A stretch of DNA of 64,000 bases from NCBI GenBank assembly GCA_036506795.1, contig DASXRC010000021.1, positions 1-64,000 on the forward strand, in the 5' to 3' direction. The position numbers were made by a program, and so were the translations under genes. The notes below the pieces were generated by a model, which ran no database searches, had not been told where the DNA came from, and saw nothing but the letters and a program-made list of their open reading frames with translations. Below, one piece after another: positions 51,721 to 60,758 of this stretch. This DNA comes from DASXRC01 sp036506795. Its GTDB lineage: Bacteria; Actinomycetota; Actinomycetes; Mycobacteriales; Micromonosporaceae. Each line of letters opens with the position of its first letter. Positions within the stretch are counted from its first letter, which is position 1.

Positions 51721-53862
51721 TCAGGCCCGGAGGCCGGCGAGCGTGTCGTCCCGGTCGTGCTCGGCCGGATGCGTCCGGGCCGAGGCTGGCGCCGGGGATC
51801 GGCCGTCGAGCCAACGGGGGAGGTACCAGTTGCGCTCGCCGAGCAGTGCCATGGCGGCGGGGACGAGCATCAGCCGGGCGACCGTGACATCGACGAAGAT
51901 GGCGGCGGCCATGCCGACTCCGATGATCTTCACCTGCACGCTCGGGTCGAGCGCGAAGCCCAGTGCCACCGCGATCATGATGCCGGCCGCGGATGTGACG
52001 ATCCGGGCCGTGTCGGCTAGCCCGGAGACGACGCTCGCGGGCACGCTTCCGGTCTGGTCGTACCGCTCGCGCACCCGGCTGAGCATGAAGACCTCGTAGT
52101 CCATGGACAGTCCGAAGAGGATCGCGAACAGTACGACTGGTGCCCAGGCGGCGATCGGTACCGGGGCGTCGAGCCCGACCAACCGCGCCCCTACCTGGGT
52201 CTGGAACGCCAGTGTCATGACGCCGTACGCGGCACCCACCGACAGCAGGTTGGTGAGCACCGCCTTGACCGGCAGCACGAGCGAACGGAACACGAACACG
52301 AGCAGCACGAACGTGGCGGCGAGCACGGCGCCGATGACCTGCCAGAGATGGGCACTGAGCGTGCCGGTCATGTCGACGATGGTGGCGGTCGGTCCGGTCA
52401 CGTCGACCCCGGCCGGAAGGCCGTCGTGCAGCCGGTGTACGAGCGCGTACGTCCGGTCGTCCTGCGGCCCGCTGCTAGGCGTGGCCTGGAAGGCCACCGT
52501 ATCGCCGTCCGGTGACACTGCCGGCGGAGACACTCCGGCAACTCCGGGGGTGGCCGCGACGTCGGCCACGAGGCGGGTCAGCGTCGGGTCGTCCACGCGG
52601 TGGCGGTCGACCACGATCGTGAGGGGACCGTTGGCGCCGGGTCCGAAGCCGGTGGCCACCAGGTCGTACGCCTGGCGGGTCGGGCTCGAGGCGCGTTCGC
52701 TGCCGGCGTCGTTCTGGCCGAGCCGCATGCCCAGCGCCGGGGCGGCCAGAGTGAGCATGGCAACGACGGCGGCGGTGAGCCAGATGGCGGGCCGGCGTAC
52801 GACAGCGCGACCCATTCGCTCGGCCCAGCGCGACCGGAATCCGGCCCGCGTGGAGCCCGCGGCTGTGCGCCGGGCCCGCCGGCCGAACACCCGGTGGCCG
52901 AGCGCGCCGAGCATGCCGGGAAGCAGCGTGATCGAGGCGGCCACAGCGCAGAGCACGACCAGCCCGGCGGCCAACCCCATCGACCCGAAGCTGGGTACGC
53001 CGCTGAGGGCCAGACCGGTAATGGCGACGAGGACGGTCCCGCCGGCGAACACGACCGACCGGCCCGCCGAGGCGGTGGCTCGGGCGGCGGCCTCGATCGA
53101 GCCCAGCCCGTTGAGCATCCCCTCTCGGTGCCGCGCGACGACGAACAGGGCGTAGTCGATGCCGACCCCGAGGCCGATCATGCTGCCCAGCGTCGGGCTG
53201 ACCGTGTTGACGTCCAATCCGCGCGCCAACAGCGTGATCAGGCCCAACCCCGCGCCTACGGCGACGCCGGCGATCAGCAGCGGCAGGCCGGCGGCCAGCG
53301 CCGACCCGAAGGCGACCAGCAGGATCACCAGGGCGATCCCGACACCGACGGTCTCCGCCAGTCCGTTGGGTCCCTGGATCGCTTCGGGCACCTCGCCGCC
53401 GACGCCGACCCGCGCGCCGGCGTCCGCCAGGGGCGCTGACGCGCGGGTGAGCGCGTCCGTAGCGGCGCGCAGCGGGACGTCGGCCACCTCGGCGTCGTAC
53501 CGCACTTCGAGCAGCGTGGTGCGGCCGTCGGCGCTGTCCCGCTCGTCCACGGTCCGGACGCCGGCCAGCCCGCGCACGTCACCGATCGCGCGCGCCAGGG
53601 CGGCACGGTCCGGGGAGCTGTCGGGCCATCGGGCGACCACGTGCGCCTCGGCGCCGGCCTCGGCCGGGAAGCCGGCGAGCAACCGCGCGTACGCGCGGTC
53701 GCTCGACGTTCCTGGCACCGTCATCGCGTCGCGCAGCGTGCCGCCGACGGTGGCCGACAGGGCTACCACGACCGCAAGGACGGCCAGCCAGCCGCCCGCG
53801 ACGCGCAATGGATGGGCGGCACACGCCCGGCCGGTCGCTTCCAGCATTCGCCTGAGTTCCAT
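51721..53862 (-). CDS. MMPL/RND-family membrane transporter
   Basis: 713 residues from ATG 53862. Two repeats of a large extracytoplasmic loop followed by five to six transmembrane helices, with the family motif GLGVGIDYALFVVARHREGM in the first half and FGLSMDYEVFMLSRVRERYD in the second. These Asp/Tyr pairs mediate proton coupling. MMPL proteins export lipids or small hydrophobic molecules. It is divergent from a LysR gene with a palindromic operator between them, so LysR probably controls it. Confidence 0.93.
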   Translation of the reverse strand: MELRRMLEATGRACAAHPLRVAGGWLAVLAVVVALSATVGGTLRDAMTVPGTSSDRAYARLLAGFPAEAGAEAHVVARWPDSSPDRAALARAIGDVRGLAGVRTVDERDSADGRTTLLEVRYDAEVADVPLRAATDALTRASAPLADAGARVGVGGEVPEAIQGPNGLAETVGVGIALVILLVAFGSALAAGLPLLIAGVAVGAGLGLITLLARGLDVNTVSPTLGSMIGLGVGIDYALFVVARHREGMLNGLGSIEAAARATASAGRSVVFAGGTVLVAITGLALSGVPSFGSMGLAAGLVVLCAVAASITLLPGMLGALGHRVFGRRARRTAAGSTRAGFRSRWAERMGRAVVRRPAIWLTAAVVAMLTLAAPALGMRLGQNDAGSERASSPTRQAYDLVATGFGPGANGPLTIVVDRHRVDDPTLTRLVADVAATPGVAGVSPPAVSPDGDTVAFQATPSSGPQDDRTYALVHRLHDGLPAGVDVTGPTATIVDMTGTLSAHLWQVIGAVLAATFVLLVFVFRSLVLPVKAVLTNLLSVGAAYGVMTLAFQTQVGARLVGLDAPVPIAAWAPVVLFAILFGLSMDYEVFMLSRVRERYDQTGSVPASVVSGLADTARIVTSAAGIMIAVALGFALDPSVQVKIIGVGMAAAIFVDVTVARLMLVPAAMALLGERNWYLPRWLDGRSPAPASARTHPAEHDRDDTLAGLRA

Positions 53863-53918
53863 GTCCTCAGCGAATCTGCGTGGGCGCCGCGGCGTCCAAC
53901 AGAAACCCGGGCGCGATT

Positions 53919-53935
53919 GACAACCATTGGTTGTC
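53919..53935. promoter_or_regulatory. Palindromic operator in the MMPL-LysR divergent promoter region
   Basis: GACAACCATTGGTTGTC is a perfect palindrome with 8-bp arms, located 16 bp before the LysR start and 56 bp before the MMPL start. Its T-N11-A type spacing fits LysR-type binding sites, suggesting autoregulation and control of the divergent transporter. Confidence 0.65.
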
Positions 53936-53951
53936 GACGCAGATTGGAGGC

Positions 53952-54923
53952 GTGGACCTGGACACTGGGTTGCTCCGGGCGTTCGTGGCGACCGTCGAAG
54001 AGAATCACTTCGGCCGGGCCGCGGCCCGGCTGTTCGTCACGCAGCAGGCGTTGTCGAAGCGGATACACAAGCTGGAGGAGATCCTGGGCGCCCGCCTCTT
54101 CGACCGGACCAACCGGCGCGTCGACCTCACCGCAGCCGGCGAGCGGTTCCTCCCACACGCCCGGCGCGCCCTCGCCGCGGTCGACGCCGCGGCGGGCGCG
54201 GTCGGCGTGGGCGCCGGCCCGTTCCGGGTCGACGTCATGTACGAGCACCTGTCCGTGTTGCGCCTGGTCCGCGAGGCGCTCGAGCACGACCCGGATCTCC
54301 CCGTCGAGATCACCACCCAGACCAGCCTGCTGCCGACCGTACCCGCGCTGCGTCGCGGCGACGTCGACATCGCGTTCGGTCGGGCCATCGAGCGACCGTG
54401 GCCCGCCGATGTCCGGCGTCGGCTCGCTCTGCTCGAGCCGATCGGGCTGCTGGTCGGTGCGGACCACCCGCTCGCCGTGCGATCCACTGTGGAACTGGCC
54501 GAGCTCCGCGACTTGAGGCTGTGGTTCCCCACGGCGAGTGCTCCGGTGGATTGGACGTCGTTGCTGGACGAACTGACGGATGAGTTCGACATCAAGCTGG
54601 ACCCCGCCGGGCCTAAGGCGGGGTTCGACTACTTCCTCGATCGGCCGGCCAGGGATCTGAACACGGTCACGCTGTACGGCCTCGGCATGCCGCCGCCCGC
54701 GATCACGCGGCTCCGCGTCGTGCCGATCGTCGCACCCACGCCCGTGTTCGCCTGGTCGGTGATGTGGCGCCCTCGCGTACCGGAGTCGGTCATCGACCGA
54801 CTGCTCGCGTACGCCGACCTTGACGTCGCCGTGCCCGTCGAGGTCGCGGCCGATCCGGACCGCGTGTGGCTGCCTGCCGCGGACCGCACGTGGGTGTCGA
54901 GCGCCGGTCGGCCACCGGCCTGA
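53952..54923 (+). CDS. LysR-family transcriptional regulator
   Basis: 323 residues from GTG 53952, preceded by GGAGG. The N-terminal winged helix is typical (LLRAFVATVEENHFGRAAAR, FVTQQALSKRIHKLEEILGA, RLFDRTNRRVDLTAAG). The remaining ~230 residues form the substrate-binding co-inducer domain. It is divergent from the MMPL transporter gene, with a palindrome between them. The inducer is unknown. Confidence 0.94.
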   Translation: MDLDTGLLRAFVATVEENHFGRAAARLFVTQQALSKRIHKLEEILGARLFDRTNRRVDLTAAGERFLPHARRALAAVDAAAGAVGVGAGPFRVDVMYEHLSVLRLVREALEHDPDLPVEITTQTSLLPTVPALRRGDVDIAFGRAIERPWPADVRRRLALLEPIGLLVGADHPLAVRSTVELAELRDLRLWFPTASAPVDWTSLLDELTDEFDIKLDPAGPKAGFDYFLDRPARDLNTVTLYGLGMPPPAITRLRVVPIVAPTPVFAWSVMWRPRVPESVIDRLLAYADLDVAVPVEVAADPDRVWLPAADRTWVSSAGRPPA

Positions 54924-54934
54924 GGCGCGAAGGC

Positions 54935-54951
54935 CCCGGTCGTTGACCGGG
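54935..54951 (+). terminator. Short hairpin after the LysR gene
   Basis: CCCGGTC (54935-54941) and GACCGGG (54945-54951) form a 7-bp stem with a GTT loop, starting 11 bases after the LysR stop. It is weak by length but GC-rich and well placed. Confidence 0.5.
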
Positions 54952-55039
54952 CGTTCGGACTTTACCGCGCCGGCGGCATCACGCATCGTGGGTCTGCGGC
55001 ACGATAATGATGGGAATCCGCGCCGTCTCGGGAGGCCAG

Positions 55040-55474
55040 ATGCGTATCAACGACATACTGCGCGTCAAGGGAAGGGACGTCGTCACCGTTCCACCCGACA
55101 CCGACATCCGGCGACTTCTCGCCGTGCTGGCCGAGCACCGGATCGGCGCGGTGGTGGTGTCGCGCGATGGTGTCTCCGTCGACGGCATAGCCAGCGAGCG
55201 CGACGTCGTCCGAGCACTGGCGGCGCGCGGGGACGCCGTGCTGTCCGCACCCGTCACGGAGATCTACACCGCCGAGGTGCACACCGTCGAGCCCGAGGCG
55301 GCCCTCGAGGATCTGATGCGGATCATGACGGATCGCCGGATCCGGCACCTACCGGTGGTGCGCGACGGCGCCCTGTGCGGCATCGTCAGCATCGGCGACA
55401 TCGTCAAGAACCGGATCGATGAGCTGGAGACCGAGCGCACGGCGTTGACGCATTACATCGCGGGTGACCGCTGA
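55040..55474 (+). CDS. CBS-domain pair protein
   Basis: 144 residues from ATG 55040 (GGGAGG upstream). Two CBS motifs: VTVPPDTDIRRLLAVLAEHR with GIASERDVVRAL, and HTVEPEAALEDLMRIMTDRR with GIVSIGDIVKNRIDE. Stand-alone CBS pairs bind adenine nucleotides and act as energy or redox sensors of other enzymes. No partner gene is adjacent. Confidence 0.93.
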   Translation: MRINDILRVKGRDVVTVPPDTDIRRLLAVLAEHRIGAVVVSRDGVSVDGIASERDVVRALAARGDAVLSAPVTEIYTAEVHTVEPEAALEDLMRIMTDRRIRHLPVVRDGALCGIVSIGDIVKNRIDELETERTALTHYIAGDR

Positions 55475-55627
55475 GTCGTGCCGGGACTCGGCCACGCCAC
55501 GCTGTGCCGACTTTGACGGCGCCACGCCGGTCGGCCTTGTCCCGGCGGACTGATTCCGCTACTCCTAGACGGTCAGCCGCATTGCCGGCGGATCCATCCC
55601 TCATGTTCGACCGTGGAGGCTGGCTGC

Positions 55628-55861
55628 ATGGATCAGCTGCTGCCCTGCCCGTGCTGTGGCTACCGCACAGGGTGCAGAACCTGTCCGGTCTGCTACTGGA
55701 CCGACGACGGTCGAAGCGACCTCCGAACGGGTGTGCTGGACGCAGGTCCCAACGGTGAGCTCGGCCTCGGCGAGGCACGGCTCAACTTTGCGCTCTACGG
55801 AGCGAGCCGCCGGCGGTACGCGAGCCTCGTGCGGCCGCCGCGCGCCGACGAGCGACCGTAG
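55628..55861 (+). CDS. CPCC-type cysteine-rich protein
   Basis: 77 residues from ATG 55628. The family signature is complete: LPCPCCGYRT, CPVCYWTDDG, then GPNGELGLGEARLNFALYGA. The four to five cysteines probably bind zinc. CPCC proteins are small bacterial proteins of unknown function. A ribosome binding site (GTGGAGG) lies at a slightly long distance. Confidence 0.88.
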   Translation: MDQLLPCPCCGYRTGCRTCPVCYWTDDGRSDLRTGVLDAGPNGELGLGEARLNFALYGASRRRYASLVRPPRADERP

Positions 55862-55876
55862 CCCCGCCGAGACGGG

Positions 55877-56578
55877 TCAGGCGCCCGGCAGGTCGTCCGG
55901 GGTGTACGCGCCGCGGAAGAAGCCGCGGACCCGACGCTCGCCGATGCCGAGGTTGTGCTCGAACGTCGTCGGCCGGGTCGGGGAGCGGCTGTCGAAGCGA
56001 ATGAAGATGTCGTCCTGGCGGCCACGGTTCGGGTCGTACACCCGCACGGTGACCGCGGTCCCGACCTTCTCGTAGGCGACGGCCAGTACCTGATGGTTCA
56101 GCGCCAGGTCCCGCGGATCCCGCGACGCCACGGTTACCACACCGAGCGGCACCGGAGTGCCGCGGTCGAGGTCTCTCGAGACCTGCGGCCACTGGACCCT
56201 GATCGTGCGCCAGGCGAGACCGCGCTCGATGAGCACGCGACGGCGGAACATCGTGAAGCTGGCGTCCCCGTCGGGCAGGTTCATCCACTGGTAGTACTGG
56301 ACGACTCCGGCCGGAACGTGCCAAGAGTCCACGAGGCGGCGCACCAGGAAGCCGTAGAGCGGTTCGCCCGCTTCCGGCCGCTCCACCGATGCGACCTGGC
56401 CGGCCCGCCAGTAGTCGAGGGCCGCGAAGACCATGCCGCCACACAGGCCGGCGGCGGCGTCGCCCAGGTGGACCGGTCCGAACGGCGTGGACAGGGAGAC
56501 CGCCGGCTGGCTAGGCCACGTGTTGGCGAACGCGAAGCCGTCGCGCGATGGCAGAAAGCTGTCCGGCATGGTCGTCAC
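55877..56578 (-). CDS. Papain/C39-like fold protein (putative cysteine peptidase)
   Basis: 233 residues from ATG 56578 (56569 also possible). No named family is recognised, but the arrangement suggests a papain-like fold: LCGGMVFAALDYWRAG with a likely nucleophilic Cys near residue 46, NHQVLAVAYE with a His near residue 163, and VRVYDPNRG with an Asp shortly after. There is no signal peptide. Roughly similar proteins occur as hypothetical proteins in actinobacteria and other phyla. Activity is inferred only from residue order. Confidence 0.7.
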   Translation of the reverse strand: MTTMPDSFLPSRDGFAFANTWPSQPAVSLSTPFGPVHLGDAAAGLCGGMVFAALDYWRAGQVASVERPEAGEPLYGFLVRRLVDSWHVPAGVVQYYQWMNLPDGDASFTMFRRRVLIERGLAWRTIRVQWPQVSRDLDRGTPVPLGVVTVASRDPRDLALNHQVLAVAYEKVGTAVTVRVYDPNRGRQDDIFIRFDSRSPTRPTTFEHNLGIGERRVRGFFRGAYTPDDLPGA

Positions 56579-56666
56579 CCTCCGGCCAACGGTAGGCCGG
56601 GTACCCGACGCGGCCAGTCGCCACAGCGACCGGGTCGGCTTTCCGACTGCGGTGCGCCGGCCGTGC

Positions 56667-57956
56667 TCAGTGCGGCAGCGCGTCCGCGATCTCCGCGAGA
56701 GCGGCCTTGAGGACGTCGTAGCCGGCGTCCGTGATCTTGTGTTGGCGATGCAGTCTGACCACCCGGTCGGCGGTCACCTGCATCGTGTTCCACGCGGCGG
56801 TTGGCTGGTTGGCGGCCACCGAACGCGCGGCGTCGCCGAGCCGACGGTCGAGCTCCTGGGCGGACCGCGAGGTGAGCTCGCCGTCCTGGACGAGCCCCGG
56901 GAGGCGGCTCCGGAGTGCCGCGATGAGTAGGGCGGCGCGGGGGGCCCGCGACGCCGACGCGGTGGGCGTCGGTGACGGTGACGGTGACGGCGACGCGTCC
57001 GGCGTGGCCGTCGGTTCGGTCACGGTTTCGATGATCGTCGGTGAGGCGGGCGCGGACGGCGCGGCCGCCGGACGACCGCGGTCACGCGACACGAGAGCCA
57101 CCGTCAGCAAGGTGACCAGCACGGCGACCGCCACGGCGGCTAGAATCGCGGGACGCCGCCAACGGCTCCATTCCGCCGCGGTCGCGGAGTGCCGCGGTCG
57201 ACCGACGGCAACCGTCCGCGCGGGGGGCCACTCCGGGGCCTCCGTCAGGCGTCGCCCCGCCTCCTCCGCGCTGAGCGCCGGGCCGGACGGGTTGGCCGGA
57301 TTGACGGCTAGCAGCTGGCCGACGAGGGCGGCCAGCTCGGGGGAGACATCGAGGCGCTGATCGCGCAGGGCCGGCACGGCGCCGTGGTGGTCGACGGGCG
57401 GCGGACCGCCGACGAGCATCGCGTACAGCAGCCAACCCACCGCGTACAGGTCGGTGCGCGGATCGTTCGGGGTGTCCGCGCGCAGGTGGGCGATGCCGAA
57501 GCCGCCCACCTTCACCACGCCGTCCGGACCGAGCAGGACGTCGTCGGGGCCGAGGTCACGATGGACCACGCCCGCGGCGTGCACCGCCGACAGGGCAGCG
57601 CAGATCTGCGCTGCGATGTCGACGGCCCGGGTCGCCGGCAGCGGACCAGCCGCCAGAACCGCGGCCAACGACGGGCCGTCCACGAGCTCGAGCACCTGGT
57701 ACGCGTGGCCACCTTCGAGTCCTGAGTCGTAGACCGCGACGGTGTTCGGGTGCGCCAGGCCCGCCACCGCGCGGGCCTCGGCGTCGAGTCGCCGCAGGGC
57801 GACCGGGTCGTCGAGCGCGGACGCCGAGAGCATCCGCACGGCGACCGGGTTGCCGAGATGCACGTCGCGCGCCGACCACACCTCCGACACCGCGTCCCGG
57901 CCGAGCATTCGGTCGAGCTGGAAGCGGTTGCCCACGAGTGTCGGCACGACCGACAT
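56667..57956 (-). CDS. Serine/threonine kinase-like membrane protein, probable pseudokinase
   Basis: 429 residues from ATG 57956 (57974 possible). Residues ~10-235 have a Hanks-type kinase fold but lack key catalytic residues: the VAVK lysine is Arg (VAVRML), the catalytic loop reads HRDLGPDDVLL instead of HRDLKPxN, and DFG is replaced by GGFG. One transmembrane helix follows (ILAAVAVAVLVTLLTVALVS, about 275-295). Then come a Ser/Pro/Thr-rich linker and an extracellular ~100-residue helical domain. I infer a non-catalytic scaffold or sensor. It is divergent from the second MMPL gene. Confidence 0.88.
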   Translation of the reverse strand: MSVVPTLVGNRFQLDRMLGRDAVSEVWSARDVHLGNPVAVRMLSASALDDPVALRRLDAEARAVAGLAHPNTVAVYDSGLEGGHAYQVLELVDGPSLAAVLAAGPLPATRAVDIAAQICAALSAVHAAGVVHRDLGPDDVLLGPDGVVKVGGFGIAHLRADTPNDPRTDLYAVGWLLYAMLVGGPPPVDHHGAVPALRDQRLDVSPELAALVGQLLAVNPANPSGPALSAEEAGRRLTEAPEWPPARTVAVGRPRHSATAAEWSRWRRPAILAAVAVAVLVTLLTVALVSRDRGRPAAAPSAPASPTIIETVTEPTATPDASPSPSPSPTPTASASRAPRAALLIAALRSRLPGLVQDGELTSRSAQELDRRLGDAARSVAANQPTAAWNTMQVTADRVVRLHRQHKITDAGYDVLKAALAEIADALPH

Positions 57957-58136
57957 CCTGCCAGAGCCGTCCACCGGTCAGCGTGCCACTCGACCTCCGG
58001 GGATAACCCTGACCGCCATCGGGGTCCTGGCGCCCGAACTCTTCCGGGATGAGGGCGGGTCGTTCCCGGATGGCGCAGGGTCCCGCCGACCCTAGCGTCG
58101 GTGGCATTCAGGAATCTCACAGGAGGGGAGCCCGAG

Positions 58137-60362
58137 ATGGGCAGGCGACCGATGACGGTACGGGTGGCGCGGTGGAGCGCCGAGCACCCGTGGCGTGCCA
58201 TGGCGCTGTGGGTCGTGTTCGTGGCCGTCTGCTTCGTGGGGGGCACGATGGCCGGCCTCAACCAGGCCACCGACGCCGATCAGCGCATCGGCGAGGCTGG
58301 CCGCGCCGACGCCATCGCGTCGGCGGGCAACTTCGACAACGCCGCGGTCGAGAACGTGCTGATCACCGCTCGAGCCGGCGCGCTCGACCCCGCGGCCGCG
58401 CGCGCGGCCGCCACCGACGCGACGAACCGGCTGCGGGCCCTACCCGGCGTGGCGAAGGTCGCCGACCCGGTGTCGGCCCGGAACGGCACGGCGCTGCTCG
58501 TGCCGATCACGATGACCGGAGATCCGGAAAAGGCCAGCGACCGCGTGCAGCCGTTGCTGGACGCCACAGCGGCGGTCCAGGCCGCGCATCCCGAGCTGCG
58601 GGTCGAGGAGGTGGGGGGCCCGTCGATCGGTAAGGCACTTGACGACACGCTGGGCAAGGACTTCAAGCGCGCGGAGGTGCTGAGCCTGCCGGTGACGCTC
58701 GCCATTCTCGTGGTGGCGTTCGGTGCTCTCATCGCCGCCGGCGTACCGGTGCTGCTGGCGGTGTCGTCGGTGGCCGCCGCGATGGGCCTGTCCACTCTGG
58801 CCTCGCACCTGGTGCCGGCGACCGACGTGACGAGCAGCGTGATCCTGCTGATCGGCATGGCGGTCGGGGTTGACTACTCGCTGTTCTACGTGCGGCGAGA
58901 ACGCGAGGAGCGCGCGAAGGGGAGATCCGGGCTGGACGCGGTCGAGATCGCCGCGGAGACCTCGGGGCACGCCGTCGTCGTGTCCGGTCTCGCCGTGTCC
59001 ATCGCGATGGCGGGCCTGTTCCTGGCCGGCGACATCGTGTTCTCCTCGCTCGCGGTGGGGTCGATCCTGGTGGTCGCGGTCGCCGTGATCGGGTCGCTGA
59101 CCGTGCTGCCCGCGCTGCTGGCGAAGCTCGGCCGGTGGGTGGACCGGCCGCGGGTGCCTCTGCTGTGGCGGCTGACCACGCGGCGTACCGGATCCGACGG
59201 CCGGCCTGCGCCGGCCCGGTTCTGGCCGGCGGTGTTGCGCCCCGCGTTGCGGTCGCCCCGGCTGACGCTCGTGATCTCCGTCGGGCTGCTGCTCGCGCTC
59301 GCCGCGCCCGCACTCGGCATGAAGCTGAAGTTCCCGGGCATGGAGGACCTGCCGCGAACCACGCCGGCCATGCAGGCGTACGACCGGCTGACCGCGGCGT
59401 TCCCGAGCACCGGCACCATTCACGAGGTCGCCGTGCGCGTGCCCGCGGGGGAGGCGGGCGCCGCGCGGGCGGCCCTGACCGACCTGGCCGACCGGGCGAC
59501 GGCGAACCCGCTGTTCGCGCCGGCGGAGGTCGACGGTCCGGATATCGAGGTGTCGGCCGACGGACGGGTGGCGGTGCTCGACGTGGCCACGCCCTACCCC
59601 AGCCGCACCGACGAGGCCCGCGAGTCGCTCCAGGTGCTGCGCACCGACCTGGTGCCGGCCACGGTCGGCACCCTGCCCGGGTTCGAGTACGCCGTCGGTG
59701 GCGACGTCGCGGCGAGCCAGGACTACGCCGCGCATGTCTGGAGCAAGCTGCCCATTGTGGTGGGGTTCGTGCTGATCCTGACGTTCCTCGTGATGACGCT
59801 GACCTTCCGGTCGGTGGTGATCGCGTTGACATCGATCGCGTTGAACCTGCTATCGGCCGCCGCGGCGTACGGCCTCGTGGTCCTGGTCTTCCAGGGCAGC
59901 TGGGCGGAGGGGTTGCTCGGCTTCACCTCGATGGGCGCCATCGTGTCCTGGTTGCCGCTGTTCCTGTTCGTGGTCCTCTTTGGACTGTCGATGGACTACC
60001 ACGTGTTCGTCGTGAGCCGGATCCGGGAGGCCGCGAGCCGGGGGGTGTCCACGCGGGACGCCGTGGCGCAGGGCATCACCTCGTCGGCCGGCGTGGTAAG
60101 CAGCGCGGCGATCGTGATGGTGGGCGTGTTCTCGATCTTCGCGACGCTGAGCACGGTGGACATGAAGCAGCTCGGGATCGGCCTCGCGGCGGCGATCCTG
60201 CTGGACGCTACGATCATCCGTGCGGTCGTGCTGCCATCGCTGATGACGATGCTCGGCCGGGCGAACTGGTGGGCATCGCGGTTCCTGCGGCCGCGGCCGG
60301 CCGCGCCAGCGGCGGAGGAGCGGCAGCCGGAACTGGCCGGTGCGGGCGCCCGGCAGGCATAA
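58137..60362 (+). CDS. MMPL/RND-family membrane transporter (second copy)
   Basis: 741 residues from ATG 58137 with AGGAGGGG upstream; a TTG/GTG-type extension at 58101 is less likely. Same architecture as the gene at 51.7-53.9 kb: two halves each with an extracytoplasmic loop and a helix bundle, with motifs GMAVGVDYSLFYVRREREER and FGLSMDYHVFVVSRIREAAS. It exports an unknown lipid or hydrophobic molecule. The neighbouring pseudokinase may regulate it but this is only positional. Confidence 0.93.
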   Translation: MGRRPMTVRVARWSAEHPWRAMALWVVFVAVCFVGGTMAGLNQATDADQRIGEAGRADAIASAGNFDNAAVENVLITARAGALDPAAARAAATDATNRLRALPGVAKVADPVSARNGTALLVPITMTGDPEKASDRVQPLLDATAAVQAAHPELRVEEVGGPSIGKALDDTLGKDFKRAEVLSLPVTLAILVVAFGALIAAGVPVLLAVSSVAAAMGLSTLASHLVPATDVTSSVILLIGMAVGVDYSLFYVRREREERAKGRSGLDAVEIAAETSGHAVVVSGLAVSIAMAGLFLAGDIVFSSLAVGSILVVAVAVIGSLTVLPALLAKLGRWVDRPRVPLLWRLTTRRTGSDGRPAPARFWPAVLRPALRSPRLTLVISVGLLLALAAPALGMKLKFPGMEDLPRTTPAMQAYDRLTAAFPSTGTIHEVAVRVPAGEAGAARAALTDLADRATANPLFAPAEVDGPDIEVSADGRVAVLDVATPYPSRTDEARESLQVLRTDLVPATVGTLPGFEYAVGGDVAASQDYAAHVWSKLPIVVGFVLILTFLVMTLTFRSVVIALTSIALNLLSAAAAYGLVVLVFQGSWAEGLLGFTSMGAIVSWLPLFLFVVLFGLSMDYHVFVVSRIREAASRGVSTRDAVAQGITSSAGVVSSAAIVMVGVFSIFATLSTVDMKQLGIGLAAAILLDATIIRAVVLPSLMTMLGRANWWASRFLRPRPAAPAAEERQPELAGAGARQA

Positions 60363-60391
60363 CTGGGGGCGCACGGGGGAACTGACGGGCC

Positions 60392-60742
60392 ATGGCGACG
60401 TACTCGGTGAACGAGGCGGCCGTGGCCCGCGCCCGGCGGCTCATCGACGCCCGACAGTACGCGTTGAACAGCGACTGGGGTGAGGTCCAGCCCGGTGCGA
60501 AGGCCCAGAACGCGTTCCTGCGGTCGCACTCCTGGGAGGAGTACGCCGAGTGGCACCTCGGGCTGACCGAGGGTGCGGCGGATGAGACGAAGGCCAGGTA
60601 CGCGTTCGTCTACGGCGACTTCCGGCGGATTCACCGCACCGGCCTGATCGCGTGCGTGTACCGGGCGGCGGAGTGGCGGCACAAGGCCATCGAGCTTGCC
60701 GCGTTCGACCTCCTGCAGCACCTCGACAGGACGAGCGGCTAG
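60392..60742 (+). CDS. Conserved hypothetical protein (116 aa)
   Basis: ATG at 60392 is 29 bp after the MMPL stop. The protein is mixed helical with conserved-looking aromatic and acidic residues (QYALNSDWGEVQPGAKAQNA, LRSHSWEEYAEWHLGL, YGDFRRIHRTGLIACVYRAA). I have a general memory of such proteins being widespread in actinobacteria, without known function. It may be co-transcribed with the MMPL gene. Confidence 0.8.
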   Translation: MATYSVNEAAVARARRLIDARQYALNSDWGEVQPGAKAQNAFLRSHSWEEYAEWHLGLTEGAADETKARYAFVYGDFRRIHRTGLIACVYRAAEWRHKAIELAAFDLLQHLDRTSG

Positions 60743-60758
60743 CCCGGCGGTGGCCGGT

